Of a DNA stretch of 64,000 bases, positions 22,151 through 33,529 are shown one piece after another. Numbering within the stretch: the first letter of the stretch is position 1; each line of letters starts with the position of its first letter. Source of the DNA: Harmonia axyridis (Eukaryota; Arthropoda; Insecta; Coleoptera; Coccinellidae); assembly GCF_914767665.1 (NCBI RefSeq), contig NC_059506.1, forward strand, positions 21,925,825 to 21,989,824, written 5' to 3'. The notes under the pieces are model-generated. The model made no database searches and was not told the DNA's origin. It saw only the letters and a list, made by a program, of their open reading frames with translations. The position numbers and the translations under genes are program-made.

Positions 22151-22740
22151 AGTAATAAATATAGATAAAGGAAGCATGTGTCATTTTCAGTAAGTAAATT
22201 TTGTCCCCAACATGAACTATCAAATTTGACATGAACCGCGCGAAAATGAAAACATATCAGTGATGAGATATTTCACTCAATTCGCGAGTTTCTCCACAAA
22301 GAACGCACTTCTTATGGCATATAGTAAATCAATGTTTCATATCAACTCAAAATATATTGGGATGAAGACATAAATATATCAGAAATTCAGAAAACAAACT
22401 TCAAGTGCGCCAAACGACGTGAAACAACGGATGGCACTAGGAGAGCAATATTTACCAAATCTTGAATTTCAGCAGGTAGATACAGAAAATAATAAATATT
22501 CTGCTTATCATAAATTCGACAATTAGGAAAAATATCGGATTCCAAATATTCAAATTTGCATATTTAAGTGAGAATCACTCAAATAAATATATTTCATTCA
22601 ATATAATATACATTCATACGGATATAGTAAAATTGTGAATTTGAAAAGATATCACAATTCAACAACGTAATCTAAACATGTTGGGGACATGTAAAAATTT
22701 CGTATACTCTCGCTATCTATGTTTATTAGTTACTCTATGG
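22151..22740. other. No gene recognised
   Basis: AT-rich spacer between the two tandem clusters. Nothing recognised. Confidence 0.4.
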
Positions 22741-23001
22741 GTGTACCTAACGCCGTATCAATAATACGGTGCCCCCCCAGGCTACATGCGCCCCTAAACT
22801 TCCTAAGAATGTTATCCGAAATCTTTTAGGGATTGATAACATTTTTGAAAATAACTTCTGGTCCAACCATACCATTCAAAAATCACATTGCACAGAATTG
22901 ATCATTCAGATCAGTTATAAAAAAATTACGAATATCAGAGAAAAAAACATTTTCTCCGGTTGAACTGGATCCCAAGTTGCAAACGACACTTTACTTGTCA
23001 A

Positions 23002-23079
23002 GTGGACAAATATCGCCCTAAGAAAACAAGTATCGATAAGAATATCGATACTTGTTTTCTTAGGGCGAAATTCGTCCAC
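23002..23079. repeat. Near-perfect palindrome, copy 1
   Basis: 37-nt arms (23002-23038 and 23043-23079) with a 4-nt loop AGAA and 2 mismatches, centred on TATCGATA. The arms include CCCTAAGAAAACAAG and its complement. Confidence 0.85.
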
Positions 23080-23700
23080 CAGATGGTGTCTTATTGGTAA
23101 AGATTGCAAGATTCCCCGGTGTGAGGAACGACAACGTAGGTGTACGTCTTATTTCAATATGTATAATAGATTCATTTTCGTTTGAATGTTGTAATAAAAT
23201 TGCCTTTGTAATTATTAGTTGATAAGTTTAATTTGTGAAAAAATTGATGAAAGAAAAAGAAATAACTCCAGTTGAGCAATGAAAAAAAAAATGAAACAGA
23301 AAAAGAAGAAAGTTATATAGAAATTGCACAAAATTTCTTCAGCAATGATTTAAATAAGGATGGTAAGTACTGAGAAATCTATATATACTCATAACGAAAA
23401 AATAATTCTCGTTAAAAATTTAATTTATAATAGCTAGCTCGTATGGAGAGGCCTGCAAAAAGTTATCGTATTTCGTGCGGTATTGTGATATTCAATGAGT
23501 AAATTTTGTTTTTACATGAATATTCAATGAAATAAAATTTCAATCAATACACCAAAATGAGTTTGAATTATGTGTTATTAATTACGTAGCGGTGATGGAT
23601 TGAATGGTTGATATGTAATAAAAAATTACGAATATCAGAGAAAAAACATTTTCTCCGGTTGAACTGGATCCCAAGTTGCAAACGACACTTTACTTGTCAA

Positions 23701-23778
23701 GTGGACAAATATCGCCCTAAGAAAACAAGTATCGATAAGAATATCGATACTTGTTTTCTTAGGGCGATATTCGTCCAC
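23701..23778. repeat. Near-perfect palindrome, copy 2
   Basis: Same palindrome as at 23002, arms 23701-23737 and 23742-23778, with a single mismatch. The same positions in the 20.8 and 21.6 kb units form weaker versions. Confidence 0.85.
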
Positions 23779-24330
23779 CAGAGGGTGTCTTCTTATTGGT
23801 AACGATTGCAAGATTCCCCGGTGTGAGGAACGACAACGTAGGCGTACGTCTTATTTCAATCTGTATAATAGATTAATTCACGTTTGAATGTTGTTATAAA
23901 ATTGCTTTTGGGATTATTGATTGATAAGTTTAATTTGTGAAAAAATTGGTGAAAGAAAAAAAATAACTCCAGTTGAGCAATGAAAAGAAAAATGAAACAA
24001 AAAAGGAGAAAGTTATATAGAAATTGCACAAAATTTCTTCAGCAATGATATTCTGTGGGTGATTTAAATAAGGATGGTAAGTACTGAGAGATCTATATCT
24101 ACTCATAACGAAAAAATGATTCTCATTAAAAATTCAATTTATAATAGCTAGCTCATATGTAGAGGCCTGCAAAAAGTTAACGTACTTCGTGCGGTATTGT
24201 AGTATTCAATGAGTAAATTTTGTATTTTCATGAATATTCAATGAAATGAAATTTCAATCAATACGCCAAAATGAATATAAATGATGTGTTATTAATTACG
24301 TAGCGGTGATGGATTGAATGATTGATAGTT

Positions 24331-24732
24331 ATTGATTAACATAATACAACATTATTCAATTCATATTTTAGTCCTCAGGTTCTGAATAATTCCGAAAACA
24401 TCACTGTAATAGGTTATCGTGTTCAATTATATTTTTAGATTTTTCTGGACCATGTTGGAAATAATTGGAAATACAAAAAAGCCATAACGATGATCCAGAG
24501 AAGAAGAGGAAGTTTTGTCGAAATAAAGACGAGAAAAGTGTATCTCTGATTTGAATAGTTTGTATCTTTCAGCTACTAGTAGCATAAGGTGACAGTTATA
24601 ATTTTTGATTTCATATATTATTATTTCAATTGAATTCTATCATTTTTTTATGAAAAATTTCATTCTTTCTTTGAGCCCTCAACACATTTTGATATTGGGG
24701 TTTTCTCAGACAAGCTATGCAACTTAAGTATA
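24331..24732. other. No gene recognised
   Basis: AT-rich DNA before the inverted-repeat element. No coding or repeat signal recognised. Confidence 0.4.
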
Positions 24733-24959
24733 TATACCGGGTTTTTCACCATAATTTGACCCCCCCTTTAACTTCGTTACTAAAAAAGGTACAAAAAAAT
24801 GTTTTCTACAAAATTTTCACGAAATCGACTAGTGTTTTTCAAAATGATTTCACAAAACGAAATATATACAGAGTGGGCCACATTTTGATAGCAACTTCAT
24901 TTTTTCAAATAGAACACCCTGTATATTTTTCTATATTTGAATAGCTTTTTTTCCCCTGA
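24733..24959. repeat. Left arm of inverted-repeat element interrupted by LOA retrotransposon
   Basis: Begins near ACCGGGTTTTTCACCATAAT and is the inverted complement of about 30755-30995. Both arms contain GAGTGGGCCACATTTTGATA or its complement and the sequence around ACACCCTGTATATTTTTCTA. The arms were one fold-back element before the LOA insertion. Confidence 0.75.
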
Positions 24960-24972
24960 TTTCAAATACATA
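24960..24972. repeat. Target-site duplication of LOA-like element (left)
   Basis: TTTCAAATACATA, exactly repeated at 30450-30462. Confidence 0.85.
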
Positions 24973-25067
24973 TTATTATTATTATTATTTGAACTGGGGT
25001 CGTTTTGCTTCGGTGAGCCTTCCGGGAACTGCGACCATGCAGATCTTTTGTTCACTACCCTACTCAT

Positions 25068-28000
25068 TCATAGAAACCCAGGGAGGTCGTCAACGTCGTT
25101 AATAAAATTGACAACCTCCCTAGGGGCCTTGGCCATTACCTCTCTGGTATCCAGGACCGGCTTGCCCATGTGAATGGTTCTTAGGCCAGCCAGCTCTGGA
25201 CACTTGCATATCAAGTGTTCAGAAGTTTCTACTTCCGATCCACAGAGCCTGCAAATCTCGTCTGCTGACTTACCCATACGGTACAAATGATGTTTGTACC
25301 GACAGTGCCCCGTCAGCAGTCCCACCATCACCCGAAGCTCCGCTCGTGACAGCTTCAGGAGTTTTCTGGTGTAAGTAGGTGAAATCTTCACGAATTTCTT
25401 TGCCTGAGCAAGTCTAGGAGTGTTAGTCCAGTGGATTGTCCTACTGTTCAACTCCCATAGCTGGACCGCAGCTTTGTATTGGTCTTTTCCTATCCCACAG
25501 AAAGGCTCAGGTCCAGCAGGTCTTAGCCTAGATGCACTTTTTGCAAGCTCGTCCGCTCTCTCATTTCCTTCAACACCACAGTGCCCTGGTACCCATAGTA
25601 GAGTCACCTTGTTTCCTCTGGCCAGTTGCTTTATGGTGTTACGGCACTCCCAAGTCAGCAGAGACCCCTGACAACACGATTCCAGGGATCTCAGCGTGGC
25701 TTGGCTGTCCGTGGTGATGTAGATATGCGCCCCTTTGAGGTTCATTTTGAGACACTCCTGGGCGCATACAAAAACAGCCATTATCTCGGCTTGTAGAATC
25801 GAGGGCTCACTTCCCAGGGCTTTAGAGATCCTCAGTCTAGGTCCATATATCCCAATGCCGGTGCCCTTCTCTGTTTTTGATCCATCTGTAAACCATATGG
25901 ATGACTTTTTGTCTAGACGATTTATGAAACTTATTGCACTATGACGGTCATTTATAACCGTTTCAAAGGGCGTTTCAAAATCGTAGGTGGTTGGCATAAT
26001 ATCTGATGGTTTTGCGAGGAGGTTTGAATCTAGTTGATTCAGTATCCTCATATGTCCAACCCAGTTCCCAGGAAGGAGCTTTCCATTATGGGAAATCCTT
26101 ATTGCTTCGAGCAGGCTACATTTCCTTACATGTAGGTGTAAGGGAGGCAAGTCTAGTATGACCTCCAGCGCTGCCGTAGGAGCTGTGCGCATAGCTCCTG
26201 TGACACCAATGCACGCCAGCCTTTGCATTTTCTGCAACCTGATGCGTGTGGTGACCTCCTCGGTTTTTGTCCACCATGCTAGAGATGCATAGGTGACAAT
26301 AGGGCGTACCACCGCTGTGTATAACCACAGTACCATTTTCGGTTTCACTCCCCATGTCTTTCCAAAGAGTCTTTTGCATGCCCACATAGCCGCCGTGGCT
26401 CTGGAAAGAGTCTTATCTATATGTTTCCCCCAGTTCAGTTTACTGTCCAGGGTAACACCTAGATATTTACACTCACTAGAGAAGTGCAGAGTCTGACCAT
26501 TTAAGACCAGAGCTCTGAGGTCGAGATTCCTTCTTCTAGTGAACGGGATTATTGATGTTTTCGAGGGGTTGACAGTAAGCCCCTCTTCCCCGCACCAATT
26601 TTCAATAGTTTTGAGAGCAAGTTGCATTCGGCTACTTATTGGGCCCACATGCTTGCCTCTAACCGTCACCACTATGTCGTCGGCGTAAGCCTGCACGTTA
26701 AATCCGCCTGTTGTAAGCCTCTCCAAGAGGCCATCCATGACCAAGCTCCACAGCAGGGGTGATAGAACCCCTCCCTGAGGGCATCCCCTGCACGTCAGCA
26801 CAGTCACTTCGGTTTCTCCCAGATAGGCTGTAACGGTTCGTCCTTTCAACATAGCTGATATCCACTTAACAGTGGAGGGTTCTATCCCTTTCCTTTTGGC
26901 TGCATTGCATATGGAGGTATGTAGGGTATTGTCAAAGGCCCCTCCGATATCACCGAACATTGCAAGCAGAATCTCCTTTGCGTTGAGGGTGCCTTCCACC
27001 TCTCTAAGAAGATGATGAAGGGCGTCTACAGTAGATCTACCCGCCCTATAAGCAAACTGTTTGCTGTGGAGTTTTACACTGCCTCGTATGTTCAATTATT
27101 TTCTCCATGGTCTTCAATAGAAAGGAGGTGAGGCATATGGGTCGATAGGATTTAGGCTCTGGGGAGCCTTTTCGACCCTCTTTGGGAATGAATACTACCC
27201 TCGCCTCCCTCCATGATTTCGGGATATAGCCCCTTGTAAAGCTGGCCTTGAAGAGCTCAGTTATCGGGGCTATAAGTACTTCAACACCTTTCTGAAGCAT
27301 GGCTGGAAAAATACCATCCATGCCTGCTGATTTGAAGGGCTGAAAGCTCTTTATCGCCCATTCAATTCTTTCTGGTGTGAATAGTCTACCAGCTTTCTGA
27401 GAATCCCACCTGGTGGGGTTGTATACTTCCCCAGCGGGGGCCCCATCTTCACTGGTAATCTGCCTGGAGCCAGGAAAGTGAGTCTCTAGTAGAGCTCTTA
27501 GGCTCTCTTGAGGATCATTCGTAAATTCCCCACATGGCTTCTTTATTTGGCCAATTGGGTTTGAGTGATCCTTAGATAGTACCTTTTGAAGTCTAGCTGC
27601 TGGGGCCGTTTTATCTATTCCCTCACAGAAGCTTCTCCAGGACTGCCTTTTGGCTTTCCTGACCTCTTTGTTGTAGTTGGTCAGGGCTAGTCTGTAGGCA
27701 TTCCAGCTGCCTTCTCGCTTAGCCTTATTGAAGGCTTTTCTAGCAATTTTCTTGAGGTTTTCAAGATGATTGTTCCACCAGGGGACGTCTCTGGAGATCG
27801 TTTTCTTCCTGAGTGGACAACTGTTTTCAAATGCCCTCTTCAGACATGATGTGAAGTGAGCAGAGGCGTTCTCCAGATCCTCATTGGAGCTGATGTTGTA
27901 TTTCAGGCCCTTTAGATCAGAACTCATGTGGGCTATGTAAAGTTCCCAGTCTGTCTTCCTGGGTATCCTGCACTCAACATCAGCTGAAGCAGTTGCTCAA

Positions 28001-28655
28001 CGTTGAATTCTATTGCCATATGGTCTGACATGGATGGCTCTTCTGAGACCCTCCAGTTCTTGACCATCCCCGCAATAAAAGGTGTCGCCAGTGTAAGGTC
28101 AATTACTTCCCTTCTGATCGCATTCATGAAGGTTGGACTATTACCCACATTTACTATCTCTATGTTAGTAGAAAGTCAAGTAAATCCTCACCTCTATGAT
28201 TTATATCTGTGCTGCCCCATACTTTGTGGTGTGCGTTCGCATCGCAGCCCAGAATAAGTTGTTTCTTCTCTATGCGGCACCATTCGATGAGGCGTTGTAC
28301 TTCCTCCGGTGGTGGGCTGATGGCGTCTCCTGGAAAATATCCTGAGGCGATAACAAGCTGCCTCTTGATGTTCTCAGTTCGCACCTCAACCAATGCCGCA
28401 GCAAGATCCCTTGTCAGGAACTCTGTAAGTGGAAGACAGGTTAGTCCCCTTCTGAGTATTATTAGGGCTCTTGGACTTACTGCCTTATCGCAGTATATCG
28501 TCTGATATACTTTGTTTGGTAGGCCTCTTACTTGGCCTCCATTGATCCAGGGCTCTTGTATCAGCCCTATGTCAACATGCCTTCTAGATGTTCTCCAGCA
28601 TAAGGCACTAGAGGCTGCCTTCGAGTTCTGGAGGTTTATCTGAAGGCATGTCAGA
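25068..28655 (-). pseudogene. LOA-like ORF2: endonuclease, reverse transcriptase, RNase H (frameshifted)
   Basis: The endonuclease starts near 28655 (CLQINLQNSKAASSALCW, then IGLIQEPWI, GCDANAHHKVWGS and SMSDHMAIEF). The reverse transcriptase follows (SYRPICLTSFLLKTMEKIIE, MFGDIGGAFDN, GCPQGGVLSPLLW, and Y-A-D-D at 26676-26687). RNase H comes next (WFTDGSKTEKGTGIG, LQAEIMAV, TTDSQATLRSL, WVPGHCGVEGNERADELAK), then a C-terminal finger CRLCGSEVETSEHLICKC. The frame breaks at about 28165, about 27985 and about 27090, so three open pieces cover the N-terminal part and one 675-codon piece (25068-27095) the rest. Catalytic residues are all present, but the breaks should abolish a single polyprotein. 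No ATG is visible at the 5' end in the ORF2 frame. Confidence 0.85.
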
Positions 28656-28665
28656 CATCTACTCC

Positions 28666-29964
28666 TTATGAGGTAGGTTGTCCGCTAGGCTTTTCGGAAG
28701 GGACCGCCGGTTTTTCTCCGTCGGACCCCCCCTTATCACGCCCTTGCGGATCAGCCCTCCCCCCAGAGCTGGTGGTCAGTTTTATGGCCTCTTCATTTCC
28801 TGGAGGCTTCACCACCTTCTTCTTTACCTCCCCTTTGGGCCTTTTCGACGCCGGACCAGAGGTTGGGGCCTGAGAAGCTCCTCTCCTCTCGGCCATTGTC
28901 TTTGGTCCCTTAAGGCGGAGATTTGTTTGGCCGAAAAAGTAATTTATCTGCCAATTCTTTGCTCTAAGTCTCTCGACCGATGTTCTATCAGCCGAGATGA
29001 CAATCTCGAGCATGGGTCCTGATGGTCCCCTTCGAAGGACTCTCCAGCTGGAGGTTTTGAGCCCTGCGTTCTGATTCTCTACCGCCTTGAGAATTTTCTC
29101 ATTGGAGAGATCATGGCTGTCGGGGAGATATCCGACCAGGATCTCCGGGTGAGGCAGTTCTGCCTCTTTGGCTATCCTTAGATAAGCTCCCTCCCAGGGT
29201 TTGAGTTTTGGCTGTATGCTCTTCAGCCACTCCACAGTGGCTTTGTCAGAGCATGTCAGCCCAAGCCAGCCTGGCCTCATATGCAGTTGGTGGAACGTAG
29301 GCGTTATGGCGTCCTCGTTCCCCAATGCAATAATCTCTTCCATTAGCGATTTTTTGATGGCCATTAGTTTGTCCATTTTCAAAATCACCTCTGGAAATTT
29401 TTTGTGCATTATCCCCACCTTCAGACCAGCGGTAGCCTGGCTGTAGGTGGGCCCACCTGATGCGGGACCCTTGGGAGTTCCTGAGGGCTGAGCCCCGGAA
29501 GCTCCCGAGGATTGAACTTTGGAGGCACCCGAGGCCTGAGCCCCGGCACCTCCTGAGGACCGTGCGACTTTTGAAGCCTCGCATTTGGCACTCTTTGGCT
29601 GCTTGCTTCTAGGCGTGCTGTCCTCCGACCTATTTCTCTTGGTCCCTCGACCTGTTTTCTGCTTTGGACCAATTGGTTTGGAGGCTTCTTTCCTGGCATC
29701 GTCAGGAGCCATCCCTTTCTTTAGAAGGAACTTCATCCTTCTTCTGGCGGCCCCGGAGAGTCTATGTCTCCTGACCGTCAGCTTTTCGAGGCCAGCTACG
29801 ACCTCTTCATCGCTGCTCTTCAGCAGCATTTCCTCCGCCATGGGGTCAGGACTTGCGCCCTGTTCCTCAGGCTGAGCGAGGCTTTGCACTTCCTCGATTA
29901 GCACATTAGGGCTAGTGCTAGACCCTTCTTTAGTTTTTTCTATCTGGTCCATATGAAGTCCCAC
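28666..29964 (-). CDS. LOA-like ORF1 (DUF4780-type RNA-binding protein)
   Basis: An intact 432-codon frame from ATG at 29964. The N-terminal third is charged with a basic stretch (HRLSGAARRRMKFLLKKG); the middle is low-complexity, rich in Ser, Gly and Ala repeats; the C-terminal half has the folded region (KATVEWLKSIQPKLKPWEGA, HPEILVGYLPDS, SADRTSVERLRAKNWQINYF). That region resembles the DUF4780 domain found in ORF1 of insect LOA elements. No CCHC knuckle is present. ORF1 proteins coat the element RNA and help target it to chromatin. The frame ends at TAA just before ORF2, which lies in the -1 frame. Assignment of DUF4780 is from memory. Confidence 0.75.
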   Translation of the reverse strand: MGLHMDQIEKTKEGSSTSPNVLIEEVQSLAQPEEQGASPDPMAEEMLLKSSDEEVVAGLEKLTVRRHRLSGAARRRMKFLLKKGMAPDDARKEASKPIGPKQKTGRGTKRNRSEDSTPRSKQPKSAKCEASKVARSSGGAGAQASGASKVQSSGASGAQPSGTPKGPASGGPTYSQATAGLKVGIMHKKFPEVILKMDKLMAIKKSLMEEIIALGNEDAITPTFHQLHMRPGWLGLTCSDKATVEWLKSIQPKLKPWEGAYLRIAKEAELPHPEILVGYLPDSHDLSNEKILKAVENQNAGLKTSSWRVLRRGPSGPMLEIVISADRTSVERLRAKNWQINYFFGQTNLRLKGPKTMAERRGASQAPTSGPASKRPKGEVKKKVVKPPGNEEAIKLTTSSGGRADPQGRDKGGSDGEKPAVPSEKPSGQPTS

Positions 29965-30449
29965 GTGCAGCTAGGGAATTTCAGTCACCAGAGGCAGAGC
30001 CCCGCATGCCCCTGGAAGGCCAATTAAACCAGAGGTCGCCTGGTATCTGGAGTTCGCATATTCAGGACTAGATCCTCCCACTAGCCACGCAGACTTCGGC
30101 ATACGCTGTTCCACCTTGTCTTGGGGAAAGTTTTTATTGTGTCTTTCATACACTCGGTTCAGGCGGTTAAGCCAAATCCCCCGGCATGTGTCCTCTGCTC
30201 GCGAGACATGACCACAGACATCAGATTCCACATGTCGGTATATCAGGCATGAAGTGCTGATCCCTTGCATACCTGGCATCGTAAACCCCGTGCAATACCC
30301 CAAGCCACGACACTACAGCAGGGTATGGGGAGTCGCACCGCATTGGTCAGTGTCGGTCTATCACTGTCCAACTCTCGCCCCGAGGAGGCTGCGGTGAACC
30401 ATGCCAGCACAGACCTTGGCATGGCTGGGGTCGACTAATCCCCCGAGAG
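29965..30449 (-). promoter_or_regulatory. 5' untranslated region and presumed internal promoter of LOA-like element
   Basis: About 485 GC-rich bases between the element's 5' end and ORF1, without a supported coding frame. Non-LTR elements of this type carry an internal promoter in the 5' UTR; none can be defined from sequence alone. The 110-codon frame at 29971-30303 is not convincing. Confidence 0.4.
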
Positions 30450-30462
30450 TTTCAAATACATA
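30450..30462. repeat. Target-site duplication of LOA-like element (right)
   Basis: Exact copy of the 13 bp at 24960-24972. Confidence 0.85.
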
Positions 30463-30489
30463 ACATATGTTTGGCCTATCTCTACCACA

Positions 30490-30715
30490 GAGTTTCAAAT
30501 TTTAAGAACCACCTGGCATGCAAGCTGACAGTTTTCAAGTGGTAGGCTGCGATAACTCAAAATGATCTTTTTTGAGTTATCTCGTTGGCAATTTGACTAT
30601 ATGTCATATCGTTGCCAACGAGATAACTCAAAAAAAACCATTTTGAGTTATCGCAGCCTACCACTTGAAAAGTGATTACTGACCACGCCAGGTGGTTCTT
30701 AAAGTTTGAAACTCT
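30490..30715. repeat. Nested palindrome (MITE-like hairpin)
   Basis: Inverted arms run from GAGTTTCAAATTTTAAGAAC (about 30490) inward through CAAGTGGTAGGCTGCGATAA and TTTTTTGAGTTATCTCGTTG, with the complement on the other side ending GTTCTTAAAGTTTGAAACTC (about 30714). The centre is near 30600. The palindrome lies inside the right portion of the larger inverted-repeat element. Confidence 0.75.
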
Positions 30716-30754
30716 GTGGTACCCAGAATAAAAGATATAGATCAAATATATGTT

Positions 30755-30995
30755 ATATATTTGAACTCAGAGGAAAAGGAGCTAGTCAAATATAGAAAAA
30801 TATACAGGGTGTTCCATTTGAAAAAATGAAGTTGCTATCAATATGTGGCCCACTCTGTATATATTTCGTTTTGTGAAATCATTTTAAAAAACATTAGTCG
30901 ATTTCGTGAAACTTTTGTGGAAAGCATTTTTTTGTGCCTCTTTTATTAACAAAGTTAAGGGGGGGGGGGGTCAAATTATGGTGAAAAACCCGGTA
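30755..30995. repeat. Right arm of inverted-repeat element
   Basis: Inverted complement of 24733-24959, with a run of twelve G near 30959-30970 where the left arm has a short C run. It ends near ATGGTGAAAAACCCGGT. Confidence 0.75.
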
Positions 30996-31114
30996 CATCA
31001 TCTAAATACCCCGATATATCATAATAAGCTGTTTTGAATAAGAAAATGTTTGATTTCTGTTTCAGTTTGTTAGTTCCTTCAATAATTCTGTTCTCTCCCG
31101 GTCTCTTATCATAC

Positions 31115-31495
31115 AGGGTGGCCCAACGAAAATTTAACACGTGGATTTAACGACTTTTTTGATTTACCTTAGTCTATCGTGATTTTTTAAGAACGTTACA
31201 AGTGTGTCAAAGCGATTGAATATTTGTAGTAGAATTAAAATGGTGTATTCCGTAGAAGAAAGTATGGAAATGATAGCATTATTTACGAAATAACGCGAAC
31301 TATAGCAGCTTTATTTAACGAACCTTATCCTGGAAAAAATGCATCCACTGCTTACGTTGTGCTGCTGGTTGTCAAAATTGACGCTACTGGTTCAATCGGA
31401 AACAAAAAGAGGGTGCATGAAAGAGACAAAGCGAGGGACGTGGCTGTCTTAGGTCATGTAGCAATGGATCTCACCAAGTCGAATTCTTTAGAATA
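31115..31495 (+). pseudogene. DUF4817-type helix-turn-helix remnant (transposase N-terminus)
   Basis: Follows TACAGGGTGGCCCAACGAAA at 31115. From ATG at about 31240 the frames contain MVYSVEESMEMIALF, then PGKNASTAYVVLLVVKIDAT, then GSIGNKKRVHERDKARDVAV. This resembles the N-terminal helix-turn-helix (DUF4817) found in many mariner/IS630-related insect elements. Stops and shifts interrupt it, and no catalytic domain follows. The same domain type recurs at 47527-47975. Confidence 0.5.
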
Positions 31496-31499
31496 AAAA

Positions 31500-32433
31500 T
31501 GTGTTTTTACTGGATAGGCCTGAGACTTATTTAGTGAAGTGTTAAATCTAAAAGGTAAATTGATATGATGTTTAGTTTCAGTTGTCATCATCTATTCAGA
31601 ATCAGTCTTGCAAATCTTCTCATTCTTCAAATATTGAGATTAAAACGAAAAGAACATGAAGTCATTTTCCATCGACCCTTTCGAGCAAAATATCGGTATA
31701 ATAAAAATGTTATTTCTCGGAAAACATGGGAGTATTCCAAGCGATTCAAGTCATAAAAAGAAAGCAAATATATTATTACAGAATAAGAAATAATTTCAAC
31801 CACATTGGTACGATATCCCAAATTGTGCCGCCATGAAATCTCCCCATTTGTGGGATTAAACTGATTGCAACAGTTTTTTTCATGAATATCGTACTATTTA
31901 TCATCATTATGCATCGAAACGCTGATGGTGGAATTACTGTAATGGTCTCTGGGGGTTGTAAATGGCGCACGAGGAAAAGTAATCACGAAAATATTACATT
32001 ATTTTTATAACATAGCCGTATTCAGATCATCGATGGAATAATTGTTTTCCGCGATTACATGAAATATTGATGTTCAGATTTCCTCCTTCATGCAAATATA
32101 ACATAAGAGCTTTTAAGTTTTTGATACATTGTATCACTCAATTAACCTGCAAAACGATGTGTTATGGAAATATAGAATTCATGATGATATTCGATTCCAC
32201 TTTTTCAACATTTTCTTGAACAATATTTTTGAGGAAACGGAAATCCATTGGAAAATAATCGATGCCTATTTGGAATGATGGATTTTGCTACGTCCAATAT
32301 ATGCTATTTTAAATACAGGGTGAGTAAAGGGTGCTCGATCAGTCGATAACTTTTGGGCTAGGAAAATCATTCAAATTCTGATGAAATCGACAATATAATA
32401 ATAATAGTTATTTATGCAACAAGTGCAAAAAGT
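31500..32433. other. No gene recognised
   Basis: AT-rich DNA. Short frames at 31565-31970 on both strands have no domain. Confidence 0.4.
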
Positions 32434-32551
32434 GCACCTCAATAAATCATTTTTTGCTTTTTGCATGAACGTAGAAAAAATGTTCTATGCAAAACTGATC
32501 AACATTTTTTCTACGTTCATGCAAAAAGCAAAAAATGATTTATTGAGGTGC
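32434..32551. repeat. Perfect 51-bp inverted repeat (hairpin)
   Basis: Arms 32434-32484 and 32501-32551 are exact reverse complements, with a 16-nt spacer. The arm starts GCACCTCAATAAATCATTTT. Part of the arm (AAAGTTTTGCTTTTTGCATGAA) recurs degenerately near 32872-32893, so the unit is a dispersed repeat. Confidence 0.9.
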
Positions 32552-33529
32552 GGCACTAGGTGTAGGAAAATGAAAAGCGCAACTTGAATACTTTATTATT
32601 AATATCGGATCAGTTTTGATTAAGGAGTTATTATCGGGAAGGCATTGTTTGTTTATCTCTGGCTGCTAACATTAATACAAAATAATATAAAATATGTAAC
32701 TGTTTAAAACGTATTGCCAATCTCTCAGCATATCTGATATGTGGTGGGTTTGAACGTTTATGTTTGTCATGATGACAGCATGTTGAAGTAGAATGACAGA
32801 TGAGTGCAATAAAAACTTTATTGCACTAGTGCAATAAAGAACTCCTTTTTTCACTAAATATAGTTCAATAAAGTTTTGCTTTTTGCATGAATGTCGAAAA
32901 AAATAATAATGAAGGCTTTTATTCTGCAAACAAAATACATATTATCTCGCAGTTCTAATTTCGAAATGCCTCACTCGTCATCATTTATCTGTTTTACTCT
33001 TTGACGTAGGCCACTTTTTTCGACCAATTTCATGGTTATAATAGTTTAAACTGAGGATAATATCTTGAAAATCGTTCGAGATAATTGTACGATTTATTTT
33101 TTATTGGATTCCCGAAAAGTCTTCTGCAAATTTACGGATCACTCTACAGGTAGTCCGAAAGACATTTCAATTCTTTCAAAATGACCTCTAAAAAATGTCA
33201 ATAAGTCAATTTTTCCAAATGGCATGCCCTGAATTTTTTTTTGCTGTCGGATAGTCTAGTGAGTAGTCTTCATTTTTAGTCTAGACATATTGTGCCTAAA
33301 ACTAATGTGCATCCAAATGAATAATTGTAAATATTTTAATGAATTCTTTGACTCGCTCAAAATTAATCATTTCCAAAATGCTTCGCATTCCATGTTTTTC
33401 TTTTTGTATTAAGGCTAGCAGTATACTTTTCACGCTGACAATTTCAAAGGTATAAGATAACTCAATCCTACTTTCAATTGAAGAATTGATATTATTAGGA
33501 GATATCAAGTAGAGATATAATACTACGTA
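32552..33529. other. No gene recognised
   Basis: AT-rich, with a degenerate piece of the preceding hairpin near 32800-32895. No coding signal. Confidence 0.4.

Larger units (their letters stand above)
22741..24330 (+). repeat. Second tandem cluster (~699-bp period)
   Basis: Two units with the landmark CTCCGGTTGAACTGGATCCC at 22954 and 23653, each followed by a near-perfect palindrome and an AT-rich tail that ends near TTACGTAGCGGTGATGGATTG. They are related to the CTCCGGTTGAACTAGAGCCC blocks of the CUB-exon duplications, so all four blocks belong to one repeat family. Confidence 0.75.
24973..30449 (-). mobile_element. Full-length LOA-like non-LTR retrotransposon
   Basis: 5,477-bp minus-strand insert bounded by an exact 13-bp target duplication. 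The 5' end (CTCTCGGGGGATTAGTCGAC at 30449) leads through a ~490-bp untranslated region to ORF1 (28666-29964), then ORF2 with endonuclease, reverse transcriptase and RNase H, and a short 3' UTR ending in (AAT)n. The element is much GC-richer than its surroundings. Order, RNase H and the ORF1 type point to the LOA clade; the clade is inferred from remembered family features. Confidence 0.85.

Noticed and set aside
25420..25944. Plus-strand frames over the LOA-like ORF2
   Set aside because: They are antisense shadows of the RNase H and RT coding strand, with no domain of their own.
30959..30970. Run of twelve G as a special signal
   Set aside because: It lies at a homopolymer in the inverted-repeat arm whose partner has a shorter C run; slippage explains it.
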